Shown in pieces: positions 32,329-42,719 of a stretch of 64,000 bases of DNA (position 1 is its first letter; each line of letters opens with the position of its first letter). Made by a program: the position numbers and the translations under genes. The stretch is taken from positions 1-64,000 of the forward strand of contig JAPFBL010000368.1 in the NCBI GenBank assembly GCA_026182355.1, read 5' to 3'. The notes beneath the pieces were generated by a model, which saw only the letters and a list, made by a program, of their open reading frames with translations, was not told the origin of the DNA and ran no database searches. The DNA is from Hermatobates lingyangjiaoensis (Eukaryota; Arthropoda; Insecta; Hemiptera; Hermatobatidae).

Positions 32329-32791
32329 TTAAAACAGCTATCAAAAATGAATCTTCACGAATATTACCATCCTGAAGATTCCTTACATTTAAAATAGCTA
32401 TCAAAAAGGAATCTTCACGAATATTACCATCCTGAAGATTCCTTACAATTAAAACAGCTATCAAAAAGGAATCTTCAGGAATATTAACATCCTGAACATT
32501 CCTTACAATTAAAATAGCTATCAAAAAGGCATCTTCAGGAATATTACCATCCTGAAGATTCCTTACAATTAAAATAGCTATCAAAAAGGAATCTTCACGA
32601 ATATTACCATCCTGAAGATTCCTTACAATTAAAATAGCTATCAAAAAGGAATCTTCAGGAATATTACCATCCTGAAGATTCCTTACAATTAAAACAGCTA
32701 TCAAAAAGGAATCTTCAGGAATATTAACATCCTGAAGATTCCTTACAATTAAAATAGCTATCAAAAAGGAATCTTCACGAATATTACCATC
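32329..32791. repeat. 60-bp hairpin minisatellite, nearly 8 units
   Basis: The period is exactly 60 bp with few substitutions. Each unit contains AAGGAATCTTCAGGA and TCCTGAAGATTCCTT as 15-bp inverted arms around ATATTACCA (for example 32646-32660 and 32670-32684). Some units carry CACGA instead of CAGGA, breaking one pair. The last unit loses its right arm. Because 60 is divisible by three and the unit has no stop in one minus-strand frame, a 171-codon open frame results. I regard that as incidental. Confidence 0.95.
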
Positions 32792-33095
32792 ACATTCACA
32801 ACCTAAATCTTGATTAGTTTACACTGAACTTTACTCTAAGTCAACATTTATTTACCAAACTTGTCGACGATCAATTGATTTTAGGTTTTATTTCAATTTG
32901 TGTCATTTGATTGTTTACATGATAGCTTTCTGTTATATGAGTTTGAATATCAAACTGGTTACTAACTGGTTATGAGTAATATATGTAGGAAATGGATGAT
33001 AGAGGACATTTCAATATGATAAATGACATTTATGTGTAGGTAAGTATAAATGGGTTCATATGATAGGTCAGTTGATAACCATAAATGTCAGGAGC
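32792..33095. other. Non-coding DNA with diverged family-A terminus
   Basis: GTTTACACTGAACTTTACTC, then TAAGTCAACAT (32817-32848), is a diverged family-A terminal motif. Nothing else is seen. Confidence 0.45.
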
Positions 33096-33097
33096 AC

Positions 33098-33295
33098 GCA
33101 AGCAGTTATTGTGTGGTATTTACTCATGATTAAAGAAGAAAAGAATTACTAAGTCTTCACTCACAAAAAGGATTTAATCACGCACTTTGTGTTCATTATC
33201 ATTTTACTAAGGCAGATGTAACCTGATGATGAACACGAAGTGTTCAAAACGTTTATTGTGATTAAACCCTTTTTGTGAAGACTTAGTGTTCCTTT
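33098..33295 (+). repeat. Family-B element with foldback and core
   Basis: It starts GCAGTTATTGTGTGGTATTT, ACTCATG, as in other family-B copies. The inverted arms 33148-33181 and 33258-33287 (ACTAAGTCTTCACTCACAAA against TTTTGTGAAGACTTAGT) enclose the core at 33222-33250. This reads CTGATGA, T, GAACAC, GAA, GTGTTC, AAAACG: a six-bp stem, but with G of the usual GAAA replaced by A. Confidence 0.65.
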
Positions 33296-33399
33296 TCCTC
33301 TTTGATCATGAAAATGCAATGTTATATGACAGAAAGTGGATGCCCTTACAAAAGAAAAACGCACAAACAAAAACAAACCGCATGTGCATATTTACACAA

Positions 33400-33440
33400 A
33401 CACGTGCGCAAGTACTCACACACAGAATACACACAGTGTG
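33400..33440. repeat. Short GC-richer inverted repeat
   Basis: ACACGTGCGCAAGTACTCAC and the following CACAGTGTGAGTGCTTGCGT form imperfect inverted arms. They lie inside an incidental open frame. No family relation was seen. Confidence 0.45.
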
Positions 33441-33721
33441 AGTGCTTGCGTAAAATTACAATTAATTTTAACGTATTCTTAAACATTATAATAAATGTAA
33501 TGTTCACATTTTAATGTAATCTTCACTATAATCATAAAGAACCCTTATACAGAAATGGGGTTTGGAGGCTTCAATATTTAAAATAAAAACTAGACGACTC
33601 CTATAATCTTTATGATATCTACATTTTCATGTTAATGTAAAACAGTGTTTGTACTCTAGCAAACTGTACCACATATCCACGTAATAACTAACCAACACAT
33701 ATACATATATTAAGATAAAAA

Positions 33722-33935
33722 AAGTTTAAACCACAAAGAAAAAGGAAAACAATAGAAATAAAAGCTCTGAGGTCATTCACTTTATGTCATCAGAGAGGAA
33801 ACAAAGTAAAAAACAGAAGGTAACATAAAAGTGGATTAACTTTTATGTTACCTTTGTTACTCTCTGATGACACGAAGTGAAAAGTCTCAGAGCATTTATG
33901 TATATTGTTTTCTTTTTTATTCGTGGTTTAAACTT
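33722..33935. repeat. Long imperfect foldback (about 100-bp arms)
   Basis: The left arm 33722-33832 and right arm 33839-33935 pair with gaps. The right arm contains CTCTCTGATGACACGAAGTG, AAAAGTCTCAGAGC, so CTCTGA and TCAGAG can pair across the core. GTGGTTTAAACTT closes the right end. Single-arm relatives lie at 2690-2790 and 17520-17650. PLE-like identity is inferred by analogy with the other foldbacks. Confidence 0.7.
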
Positions 33936-34455
33936 CATTGATTGCATCACATGTTATTATGTTTCTTCTTTATATTAAGATAGAAATATGGAAAATAGTG
34001 GGTTTTAAACATGAAAAGTTAGCAAGAAAAGGTTAGTGTTGGTTTGTTTGTGTTTGTTTTATGGTGAACTACTGCAATAAGTCTACTGATGTGAAATGCA
34101 TTGCCAATAAGAACCCATGCCAATAGAAAGACTGATTAATGGTTTCTGAATTCTGCAATTACGAAAACCCCTTTGGTGGTGATCAATTGTACTGGATTTC
34201 CAGACGTCCCATCCAATGCATCAATACTATCTCATTACAGCTTACAGAGTTGGTCAACAGTATGCAAGTGTAGGGTAATACGATGTGTTCAAGTTGCTTT
34301 CACTCTGTCAATTACATTCGCTTGCTCTGTCTACAGTTTATGCGAATAATCTGATGATATGTTTGACTCAGTTCACAGTAACACTTTCACGACAAGCAAC
34401 TCATATTTTTTTCTTTTTGTTCAGAGTTGAAGAGCTGACAAAGAATATTGCATCT
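33936..34455. other. Non-coding DNA, nothing recognised
   Basis: Somewhat less AT-biased sequence, with no recognisable coding motif or repeat copy. Confidence 0.5.
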
Positions 34456-34458
34456 ACC

Positions 34459-34915
34459 CAGTGACGTAACAACCCATTTTTGCCACCCGGGGTATCGTAA
34501 CCCCCCCCCCCCCCCCCACCGTTGGTCGTTAATAATCCATTAACCTTCAAAATTCCAGAAAGTCCTCGAAATATTTCTTTTCATGGAATTACAATCAACG
34601 ACCTTAAAAACTTCTAACGTAGTGCAAATCAGTTATTATGTGGTATGTAGTATGTACTCATTGTAGTGTAAAGAGCTAATGAAATGGTCTCCACATATAA
34701 AAATTTAATCTATAAACAACGCATTTCGAACGTACGTAAAGAAGAACGTTTATATGATGTTTATATGATTAAATTTTTATATGTGGAGACCTTAAAAACT
34801 CATTTTGGTATACAATTTCAGATTTTTTGTTATCTTTTTATTGCTTAATTTTTTTTCTATTTTTACTCCCTCAAAATGCCACCCCCTGGCACGTGCACCC
34901 CCTCCCCTGCTGCAT
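34459..34915. mobile_element. hAT-like element remnant, interrupted and right-truncated
   Basis: The left end CAGTGACGTAACAACCCATT followed by TTGCCACCCGGGG, and the poly-C tract at 34501-34517, match a widespread hAT end type (CAGTGRCGTA...CCCGGGG). The right side has TGCCACCCCCTGGCACGTGC and ACCCCCTCCCC but no closing CACTG; a SINE starts 20 bp later. A family-B unit with its own target duplication sits inside. The superfamily is inferred from the end sequence only. Confidence 0.6.
34600..34800 (+). mobile_element. Family-B foldback insertion with 13-bp TSD
   Basis: The perfect direct repeats GACCTTAAAAACT (34600-34612 and 34788-34800) flank 175 bp. The insert starts TCTAACGTAGTGCAAATCAG and has inverted arms 34686-34710 and 34767-34791 (GGTCTCCACATATAAAAATT against AATTTTTATATGTGGAGACC). 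On the minus strand between the arms it carries ACGTACGTTCGAAATGCG, a decayed version of the GTGTTCGAAACGCG core at 62277. The first 4 bp of the TSD overlap the arm, so exact ends are ambiguous by a few bases. A TSD of this length fits retrotransposition. Confidence 0.8.
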
Positions 34916-34934
34916 CTCCCATGGATTCTTCGTT

Positions 34935-35490
34935 AGGAGTCCTAAATTTCACCTAAATCAAGTGTATTTAGAGTAGGGATCTTTAGCGAGTATCTGAGAT
35001 AGTACAGGTTCGGGACCAACGGTTATTACGTCCTTGTAGTACCATGAGGGCCCGCCTCCGCGTGGTCACTTCGGGCACTTTGGAGTGATTCAAAGTGGCT
35101 AAAGGGCAGCACATTAAACTAGTCGGTTTGATTTGATTTTGCTGGTAAAGGCTGAGAGGCCTAGAAACACATATAAAGTCAAAACAGGTTTAACGTCCTC
35201 TAGGTACCGTGCGGGCCCACCTCCGCGTGGTCACTTCGGGCACTTTGGAATGATTCAAAGTGGCTAAAGGGCAGCACGTTAAACTAGTTGGCCTGATTTG
35301 ATTTCGGTGGTAAAGGCTGAGAGGCCTAACACATACATATAAAGTCAAAACAGATTTAACTTTCTCCTTTCCGAGGGACGACATGCTCACATTTATTCTC
35401 CCAGGCGAGTAAATCGAGAGGCAGAGCGGGTATTGAACCCCGGACCTTCCAGTCCACAGGCGACAGGTTGCCACTGAGCTAACCTGGCTC
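34935..35490 (-). mobile_element. tRNA-derived SINE with internal two-unit tandem insert
   Basis: Read on the minus strand, the head has TTAGCTCAGTGGCAACCTG and GGTTCAATACCC. The body end (GGAGTCCTAAATTTCACCTA on the plus strand) is at 34935. Between two halves of the body (plus strand TTTAACTTTCTCC at 35356 and GGACCAACGGTTATTACGTC at 35013) lie two tandem copies of a 165-166-bp unit (next entry). TTAACGTCCTCT-like sequence is repeated at each boundary. Confidence 0.8.
35028..35358. repeat. Two tandem 165-bp GC-richer units inside SINE
   Basis: Unit 1 (35028-35192) and unit 2 (35193-35358) share CTCCGCGTGGTCACTTCGGG, CACTTTGG, CAAAGTGGCTAAAGGGCAGC, TGGTAAAGGCTGAGAGGCCT, and ATATAAAGTCAAAACAG. 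They are far less AT-rich than the surroundings. They could be an extra SINE-body module duplicated in this copy, or a separate inserted element. No other copy lies in the window. Confidence 0.8.
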
Positions 35491-35494
35491 ATAT

Positions 35495-36090
35495 TTGTTT
35501 CCTATCGTAGGAAACAGCAGCCTGTTCTACTTCCCTTTGTGAAAAAAAGCACCATTAATTATACTAATATATTCTATTAAATATTGGCACTCACGTAATC
35601 TATTCAATTTTGTATTATTAAGCATAAAAAGTTAAAAAGTGAATCAAAATTTGTTAAAATTAAAAAATCAAATCAAATGAATTATAATTCATACTACTAG
35701 ATGAATAATACATATGAATTAATATTCATGCACATTGTTAGCGATCCAGAGGTTAGTATCATGGGCCATGAATTAGTGTTTTATTTCCCATGGTGGTATT
35801 ATTCTAACATGTGTGTTACTTACAATATTCATGGTTAGCTTTAACTATTTGTATAATTACCTTATTTTATATGTTGTCCATGTGATAACATCTTGTTGGT
35901 ATGCCGAAGTTTCTTATAAAAGATGCATGAATTGATCAAAAGTACGTCCATGGTTTAAAGGTGTTAACTACAACATCACCAAAGCGAGCTGAAAGATTCA
36001 GTGATTTGTTAGTCTAGCTTTGTAAACACCATTCTTAATTAGTAATGTTAAAACTGGTATGTTTATGGTTTCTAACAATACTGTTATACA
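35495..36090. other. AT-rich non-coding DNA, nothing recognised
   Basis: No gene or repeat is recognised. Confidence 0.55.
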
Positions 36091-36100
36091 GGGGTGGAAA

Positions 36101-36172
36101 TAGGCCCTGGGCTGGTAGATCAGGGGTTCAATACCCACCCTGGCCATTGATTTATGTATGCGTGGGTGGGTA
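36101..36172 (+). mobile_element. SINE head fragment
   Basis: GGGCTGGTAGATCAGGGGTT, CAATACCCACCCTGGCC, then ATTGATTTATGTATGCGTGG match the B-box half and start of the SINE body. The A-box half is lost. Confidence 0.65.
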
Positions 36173-36399
36173 TTATAGCACATCAGCCTAGGGAAGTGTT
36201 AACACTTCAAGATGAGCAGGGCTTGGCCACTGAACAAAACACTGGAAAACTTTCAATCTGCTCTCGACAATGAAGCAGTTTAAAAACCAATATTGTTATA
36301 AAGACAACGTAAGTAATAAGATGCTATATCATAGAACAATCAAATTTCTAAAAGCCTGTATGTGTTACAGGTATAGGATAGCACACTGTACAAGAACTC

Positions 36400-36866
36400 C
36401 TTAGGAAAGAGGATAGGGAAACAGTAAGCAATACTGGGATTCTCTTCAAGGACACCGACAATCAAAGATACTTCTCAATAAGTTTGAGAAAAGGCAAATC
36501 TTGTATTGTATGGAAAGGAGCAGGAATAATCTAAGGTTTTAACTGGGTTTCAAACTGGTCACTGCAAACTTAATGGCCACCTGCGAAGAATGAGCACTAT
36601 CAATATTGTGCAGATTCTGCAAAGAAGAGGAAGAGACACCGTTGCACCTACTGGTTGACTGTCAATTTACTTTGCTACAAACAGGCAGATGCTTCGGGAC
36701 ACTCAACAAAACATAGAAGAACTTTGAACACTGGACCCAGAAAAAAGTGCTGAGCTTCTTGGAGGCGTTGAAATTAACTGCTGGGGTACAAAGTACAATA
36801 GTACTTAATACTATTAAGGGGGAAGAATAATAGTTCTTAGGACAAAGTACTATAATCACCCTCAAT
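36400..36866 (+). pseudogene. LINE ORF2 3' end: RNase H tail and zinc knuckle
   Basis: With frameshifts, the frames read W-D-S-L-Q-G-H-R-Q-S-K-I-L-L, then RNNLRF(stop)LTGFQTGHCKLNGHLRRM, written here in parts: TGHCKLNGHLRRM, then CRFCKEEEETPLHLLVDCQ. This order (R-Q-S-K, LTGHCxLNxHLxRM, C-x-x-C-x8-H-x4-C) is characteristic of the RNase H C-terminus plus CCHC finger of I/R1/Jockey-type LINEs. It ends at TCACCCTCAATGAAAAA. It is older and longer upstream than the copies at 13745 and 42331. The minus-strand 67-codon frame is a shadow. Confidence 0.8.
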
Positions 36867-36869
36867 GAA

Positions 36870-37232
36870 AAAAAAAGTGTTACAAGTAGTAATATTTTAT
36901 GTAGTATTGGTGATTTAATTATTTGTTTACAGTATTTTAGAAGTGAAGAAGTATTAGCATATACTTCAATACATTAGCATATTAATGTATTAGCATATAC
37001 AATACATTACTGTATTAACACTACTGGTGTAAAGTTGTTATATAATGTATAGATATTTATTTAAAAAAGTATAATTATTCATGTTATTATTTAGGTAATC
37101 TTTTTAAACAGATTTTACGAATTTATTACCAAAAAGTTCAATTATCCCAAAATACTAAATATTCTACTAAAAATTAGTTAAATAACACTAATTTTAAGCA
37201 TTAATGTACCTTTTATTTTAACTACATATTAG
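36870..37232. other. AT-rich DNA with local ATTAGCATAT repeats
   Basis: Short repeated ATACATTAGCATAT/AATGTATTAGCATAT segments lie at 36955-37010. Nothing else is seen. Confidence 0.5.
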
Positions 37233-37234
37233 AA

Positions 37235-38455
37235 CACCCGTGAGCCCTTATCTCACTCAGTTAATAAAATACAGTCATTGAACTTGATTAATAGGGATAA
37301 CTAGTACTGCTATTTCTTATTATTAAACTATGAAAACAAAGATTATTATTTGGTCCAAACATTAGATACAGTATTCTTAATATGAATCAAGATATATACA
37401 CAATAAGTATATTTAATAAAAAAAAATCATTTAAAAGTAAAAAAGTTCATTTATTTTATTACGTAAATAAATGAAACATCAATTCAAGGTATATATACAA
37501 TCAAACATATTAACAACTAACAAAACCTTTAAGTTGAATTATTTCATTTATTTTACGCAACATAAAATAATATTAATGAAAGGAATGTGTCCTTACAATA
37601 TGACCTTAAAACATTAATATTTAAGCTGACATTTGTGTTTAAGTTTATATTCTTAAAATTATTCACTTTAAACCTCTAATGTAATAGTTTATTATATATA
37701 CTATCGTAGTTTCATACATCTGTTTAATGCTTAAGTTCCAAATACAATTGTTAAATAAAAACGTTGGTTTTAAAAGTTTGATTTGAAGCTGGAAAACTGA
37801 CGTATTCCTGATAAATAAAATTTGTTTTATATATGTTTATAACAAGAATTAACAGTAAATACGTGAAAAAAATAGTCTAAACAACAAAATGATTTCTAAA
37901 AATGGGACTGAGATCTTTATAGAAAAACTCGTTAGGTTTATTCTATAAGATAAATAGATTTTACATTTGGAGTCATTAATTTTACTTCACTTACGTAGAG
38001 AAAATTTATTTTACATTCTTCTTACTTTTTAATACCATTATTTGTAAAGTAATATATTATTCACTGTTTTCTTTAATATTTATTTGAATAATTCGTCATA
38101 AACTGGAATTAAAAGGTATTTCAATTTTCACCTATGTGCAATTATTGAAGCAAGAATATCAGAGTTTTATAAGTATATAGATAGATTACTATCAAGATAA
38201 ATAAACGAAATTATTTTATATTCATACAAAAGAAATATTACTACTAAGAGAAATATTAAACAAAAAAGATTTCAGAACCTGTATTTCAAAATTAGATATT
38301 ATAAACATTCGTATTCAATTGGAAGTAATATTTAATTAATATCAATTTATCAATGAGTATATTGACAATTCTTTATTTTTGCATATTTATCAGTCCAAAT
38401 CAAAATTCAATTGCACCCAAATGCTACTTAAAAGATGTCAGTAACAGGTTTTAGA
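37235..38455 (-). repeat. Family-D dispersed repeat (copy 3)
   Basis: This is the reverse complement of copy 1 over nearly its whole length, including the part missing from copy 2. Landmarks on the plus strand are ATAACTAGTACTGCTATTTC, GAAGCTGGAAAACTGACGTA, AGGTTTATTCTATAAGAT, TCACTGTTTTCTTTAATATT, and GTCAGTAACAGGTTTTAGAA. It gives the third member needed to define the family. Confidence 0.75.
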
Positions 38456-38459
38456 AATA

Positions 38460-41210
38460 CATTTATACATGTATACAGGTTTTAGGCCCATTCAAAAATA
38501 TAATTGTTGTATAAAAGTATTATACAACAAGCAACTTATTCAAAATGTTTCTTGCGTGCAAAATTTAAAGATTAATGTACTATATGGTTTATTATGTTGT
38601 AAGTATATAGATCATAGAAATATATACAAAGTTAATGCCCACGTTGGCTATCTAATTTAGTAAGTTCAGATTAGGGCTGAAGTTATATATTTAGCGTATA
38701 AGTAATTAAATCTTTGAGGAAACTTGACGCTTTTTCATAACCTTCTTTTGTGACAAAAGTTTTTGTGTCTAGCAACAAAAGACTCATTTTAAAATAAAAG
38801 GCTCTAATACAATGTGTGCACACAAACACATTGCAATCTAGGAAACTTAAAGTGTTTTTATTTAAGTTTAAAATAAATCTGATAATAGTTACTGTAACAT
38901 TAATGAAAACAAAAGAAAAAGGAATTCTTTAGTTTCTTAATACATGTAAATATACTTGAACAAGAAAACCATGTCCTCAAAACGATTTCTTTCCAAAAAC
39001 TTTGTTTATATAAAGCCATGACTTTGGCTTTTAAAAAATTAGTAAATACCACGTAATAAATAACTACACAATCAGATAATATATAATAATTTTTGCTTCA
39101 ACAAAGATAACTTCTTGAAAACGTGATCTTATTAACAAAGAAAGTAAAAGACAAAACTAAAAACTTAATAAATACAATATGCACTATTATAAAGTAGTAA
39201 ATATAAAATAATTACCTGAAAGAAAGAATTAAATTTCACGTTCTTAATTGAAATAGTAATTAGCAATAGTATTATTTAATTGCTCAAATACTAATTATGG
39301 ATAATTTAAATTGTTAAATATGAAATTTACATTTACTACGACATCTTTTTTTTTTATATATAAATTAAGTGTAATACGACTAATTCATGTTGGTTAGATG
39401 AGTGGTACTAAGTAATGTAATTAATTATATTAGCTTCATAAATAAATCACTTTAAAGTATTTTGGATATTTTTGTATAATATATTTCATAATAAAATATT
39501 TTTTATTAAAATAAACGAAATTTAATAGCAAAAGGGAACGCTGGTCTATCAACAAGCCGCCATATTTATTCAAAGTAATAATGAAATCATTGTTTAAATA
39601 GTCTGTTTACAATTAATTGATATAATTTTGACTAATAATAAATATACATTACAAGTTTAAATTGAACATCGTACTTACAGTTTGAAGTCTTTATTTTTTA
39701 AAGGAAGGACACTTTAACTGAATAAAACGGAAGTCATTATAGGTAATTTGAAGATACTAGGGCATGTAACGCTTAATTGGACGATAATGACCCAAGTTTA
39801 GAATGACTATGTTCGATGATACTCAAGTCAATGCCATCTAAATTAAATTATTTACAGGTTTTCATGAAATAAAAATTATTTTAAAAACATCTTTAGTTCT
39901 CTCATGACAAAAAAAAATATGAATTGTTTATTCATTACAGAAATTTAAAAAGACAGAAATTTACACTTAATTTTATTATAAGTAGATTTATCATCAAATT
40001 ATAAATTATAAACTAATTCCAATTTGCCTACGCCATTTTGAAATAAAGATAAAGATAAGGCAAATATTCATGATTCTTGAAATAATGAATCTGTTTATCG
40101 AAAACTCTGACTCACTGCTAACAAGATCTTAAAGTATTTCAATGAAATATGAGCTGCCTCGTTTAAATGTTTGACTGTAGGTATTATATTATGTTTAAAT
40201 GAAAAATCCTGACTGACATCGGTACATGATGTCATCCATCCAAAAGTAAACCAAACAAAATGTTGCATAACTTCATTGATCTAATGAAAACCAATGTATT
40301 ATTTAGCAAAAATGAGGTAAACTCCTTGTTTCTTTTTGTTTACAGATGCATTATGCTCGAGGTGTCCCTACGGTTTTTTTTTTATGTACATTCGAATTTA
40401 TAGAAATTTAATTAGTTTTTAATTATGGAACAATTATACAAACAATTTACAAAGTTGAAACAATATTGACATTTGTTTTTGTTATTACCAGTAAATTAAT
40501 GAGATGGAATCACGTCACATCATGATTCTACTAATACCTGCAGTCTATAATTTGTCACGACCCAAAATAAATTTAAAATATAATTTCAAGCTAAGATATA
40601 TTTATATTTGCTTCGTTATTTTGATATTTGTTTACAATTTTATTTATAAAAACCATATTGAATTTATTTATATTTTAAGTTAATATTATAAAGCCTCAAT
40701 TTTGTTTACGGCAACAAAAGTTTTTTTTTTTAAATTATTAATAAGTTCAGCAATTTATTTTAAATATTTAGTGTTAAATGGTAAGTTGTAAATGTCATTT
40801 GAAATACAAATTAAATGAAAACTTAATTTTGTTTTAGAAAGTTTTATAAGAAAAGTTTGAAAAGTTTTTAGAAAGAAAAGAACGATTTGGCTTTTGTCCA
40901 GTGGGAAGAAAAATTATTTCTTTTTTTTTTTTCTCTGTGATTTTGGCTTTCAGCCTAAAAACTCTTTACTACTGAATCCAGTAGATGTCTTTCTAACCAG
41001 TTCTATGCTTTAAATTCTTTATCCTGTAAAATGACAGGATGATAAATTTCCAAGCAATGGTGACAAATATAGTACATCAGTTAATAAATTTATTATATAT
41101 GTTTGTTTTAAGTTATCACTTTACTTAAGAATCAGTGGTGAACTTGGTTTTGAATTCAAACATTTTTTCTTAGATAACTTTATTGGAATTCAATGTCTGT
41201 CTATACAGTG
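38460..41210. other. AT-rich non-coding DNA, nothing recognised
   Basis: This long interval shows no repeated family, foldback, tRNA-like or coding signal. The 63-codon frame at 38469-38660 lacks any motif. Confidence 0.55.
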
Positions 41211-41212
41211 TG

Positions 41213-41812
41213 AAACAAAACTAGGTGGACAGTAAATAACACTTATTTAAAGACTAATTACTAATGCATTTGTACTGACACATTTCTTTCATTGAGAATT
41301 AAATATAATTGTGAACAATAATACAAAGGGTTTATATTTGACTGACCGAGGTGCTCATACTGAGTTCATATACACAGCTTTCAAGTCTGTCTCTAACGTT
41401 TCGACTAAAGTTTTTTCACAGCTGCCGAGACGGATTCCTATCCGTTGTCTAAAAGTCTGTCTAGTCGCAACTTTGTCCTTGGGTACTCCCGAAAAGAAAA
41501 AGTCTATCGGGGTCAAGTCCTGTGAACGTACCAGGCCAATCAATTGGGCCTCTTCGTTGAATCTATTTCCCATGAAAAGCTTCATCAAGATACTCAAGAT
41601 CAAGATGTAGAAGTTGAATGTTGAAAACCAAGAAGTGTCGCGCGATTTAGAAAAATCAGATAAGAATATTTCAAGAAATGAATACCCAGAGAGACTAGTG
41701 CGAGAAATATTTGTCGAAGCGTAAGAGGTAGACTTCAAAGCTGTAGAAATCGTTATGAAAAACAGTTTTGAGCAACTGCATATGTTATTTACTGCCCACT
41801 TAGGTTAGTATG
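41213..41812 (-). mobile_element. Internally deleted mariner-like transposon
   Basis: The left AACTAGGTGGACAGTAAATA and right TATTTACTGCCCACTTAGGTT segments are imperfect inverted repeats of about 22 bp, bounding roughly 600 bp. This encloses a C-terminal transposase remnant on the minus strand (next entry). Autonomous elements of this type are longer than 1 kb, so most of the coding region is missing. The exact terminal base and TA target sites could not be fixed. Confidence 0.6.
41355..41600 (-). pseudogene. Mariner/Tc1-like transposase C-terminal remnant
   Basis: The minus-strand frame has GNRFNEEAQLIGLVRSQDLT, then PIDFFFSGVPKDKVATRQTF. The block R-S-x-D-L-T-P-I-D-F-F corresponds to the S-P-D-L-x-P-x-D-(F/Y) motif carrying the third catalytic acidic residue of Tc1/mariner-superfamily DDE/D transposases, followed by the usual G-x-x-K-D-x-V. 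The first two catalytic aspartates and the DNA-binding domain are not present. P is replaced by Q in SPDL. The opposite-strand frame (41311-41610) is a shadow. Confidence 0.65.
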
Positions 41813-41879
41813 ATTTATATTATTAATATGACAAACCGTCATACTTCGTAAGATGATTTTGGGGTCGTTGGAGCGCTTT

Positions 41880-41980
41880 CGGTAGCAAATTTAATTTTTG
41901 GTTTATCCGTCATCAGGAGGAACCAGAGTGCGTTTGGAACTTCATTCTCCTTTCTCTTGATCACGGTTAAACCGTAGCAT
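41880..41980. repeat. Short foldback with minus-strand core
   Basis: On the minus strand, 41917-41895 reads CCTGATGA, C, GG, ATAAA, CC, AAAAATT: a core with the G of GAAA lost. Downstream on the plus strand, TTGATCACGGTTAAACCG (41957-41974) echoes it in inverse orientation, as expected for a decayed two-arm unit. Confidence 0.5.
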
Positions 41981-42279
41981 TAATATTTAGTAATTAGAGA
42001 CCGTAAGAATGAATGAGTATATCTATTTATGGTTGATTTATAGTTTGTTTACCTTTAAAAGTTCACAGTCCTTTTTGAATTGCTTTCACAATGATACTAT
42101 ATACCTACAACTTATATTTTATATAACATTAAATTCTTTGATTATTTCTATTTTTGTCTATTTCGTCTATATGGCGATTCTAATTCTCTCAAAATTTGAA
42201 AATCACTTAATACTACCTATTTATAAAAAAAAAAATAGAAAACTTACTATTATATTTTGACCTCCGGAAGAGCAGAGGG

Positions 42280-42717
42280 TCCAAAAGCGCTAACTAGTGG
42301 GAGCCAACCTAATACAAGTGGACCTAATGACCCGAAGAAAGAGAAAGGAAGTTGCTTTCTCCCGAGAAACATAGGGTGGCTGAATGGGCATTATCAATTA
42401 TGGTTTGTACAGATTCTGCAAACAGTATTTAATGTTATGTACAGAATTTAATGTTATATAAAATATAAGTTGTAGGTATATAGTAACACTGTTGCACCTG
42501 CTGGCTGACTATCAAGCAACTTTGCTGCACAGAGGTAGGTGCTTAGGGACACTCAACAAAATCATAGAAAAACTCTTACCGCTGGACCCAGCAAAACTGC
42601 TGAGATTCTTGGAGGCGTTGAAGCTAAACTGCTGGGGTACTTTAGTACAGAAGAGCGAAACTACAATAGTTTGAAAACGCAGTGCTATAGTCACCCTCAA
42701 ATAATAATAATAATAAT
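42280..42717 (+). mobile_element. LINE tail with (AAT)n end and 5' hairpin
   Basis: From about 42331, CCCGAAGAAAGAGAAAGGAA, GTTGCTTTCTCCCGAGAAAC form a hairpin with flanks like the foldback core. Then comes CTGAATGGGCATTATCAATT, and after a short insertion the ORF2 C-terminus in the frame LHLLADYQATLLHRGRCLGT, LNKIIEKLLPLDPAKLL. The finger cysteines are partly lost. It ends in (AATAAT)n at 42699-42717. It shares with 13745 the small deletion ahead of the finger. The overlapping frames on both strands are decayed pieces of one ORF or shadows. Confidence 0.75.
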
Positions 42718-42719
42718 AC

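Noticed and set aside
32249..32764. 171-codon minus-strand ORF with 20-residue repeats
   Set aside because: It is fully explained by the 60-bp tandem array, with no start context, no flanking coding sequence and no known domain.
32329..32791. Possible CRISPR array
   Set aside because: Units are contiguous and near-identical throughout, without unique spacers, and the genome is eukaryotic in character.
41311..41610. 99-codon plus-strand ORF
   Set aside because: It is the shadow of the minus-strand transposase remnant.
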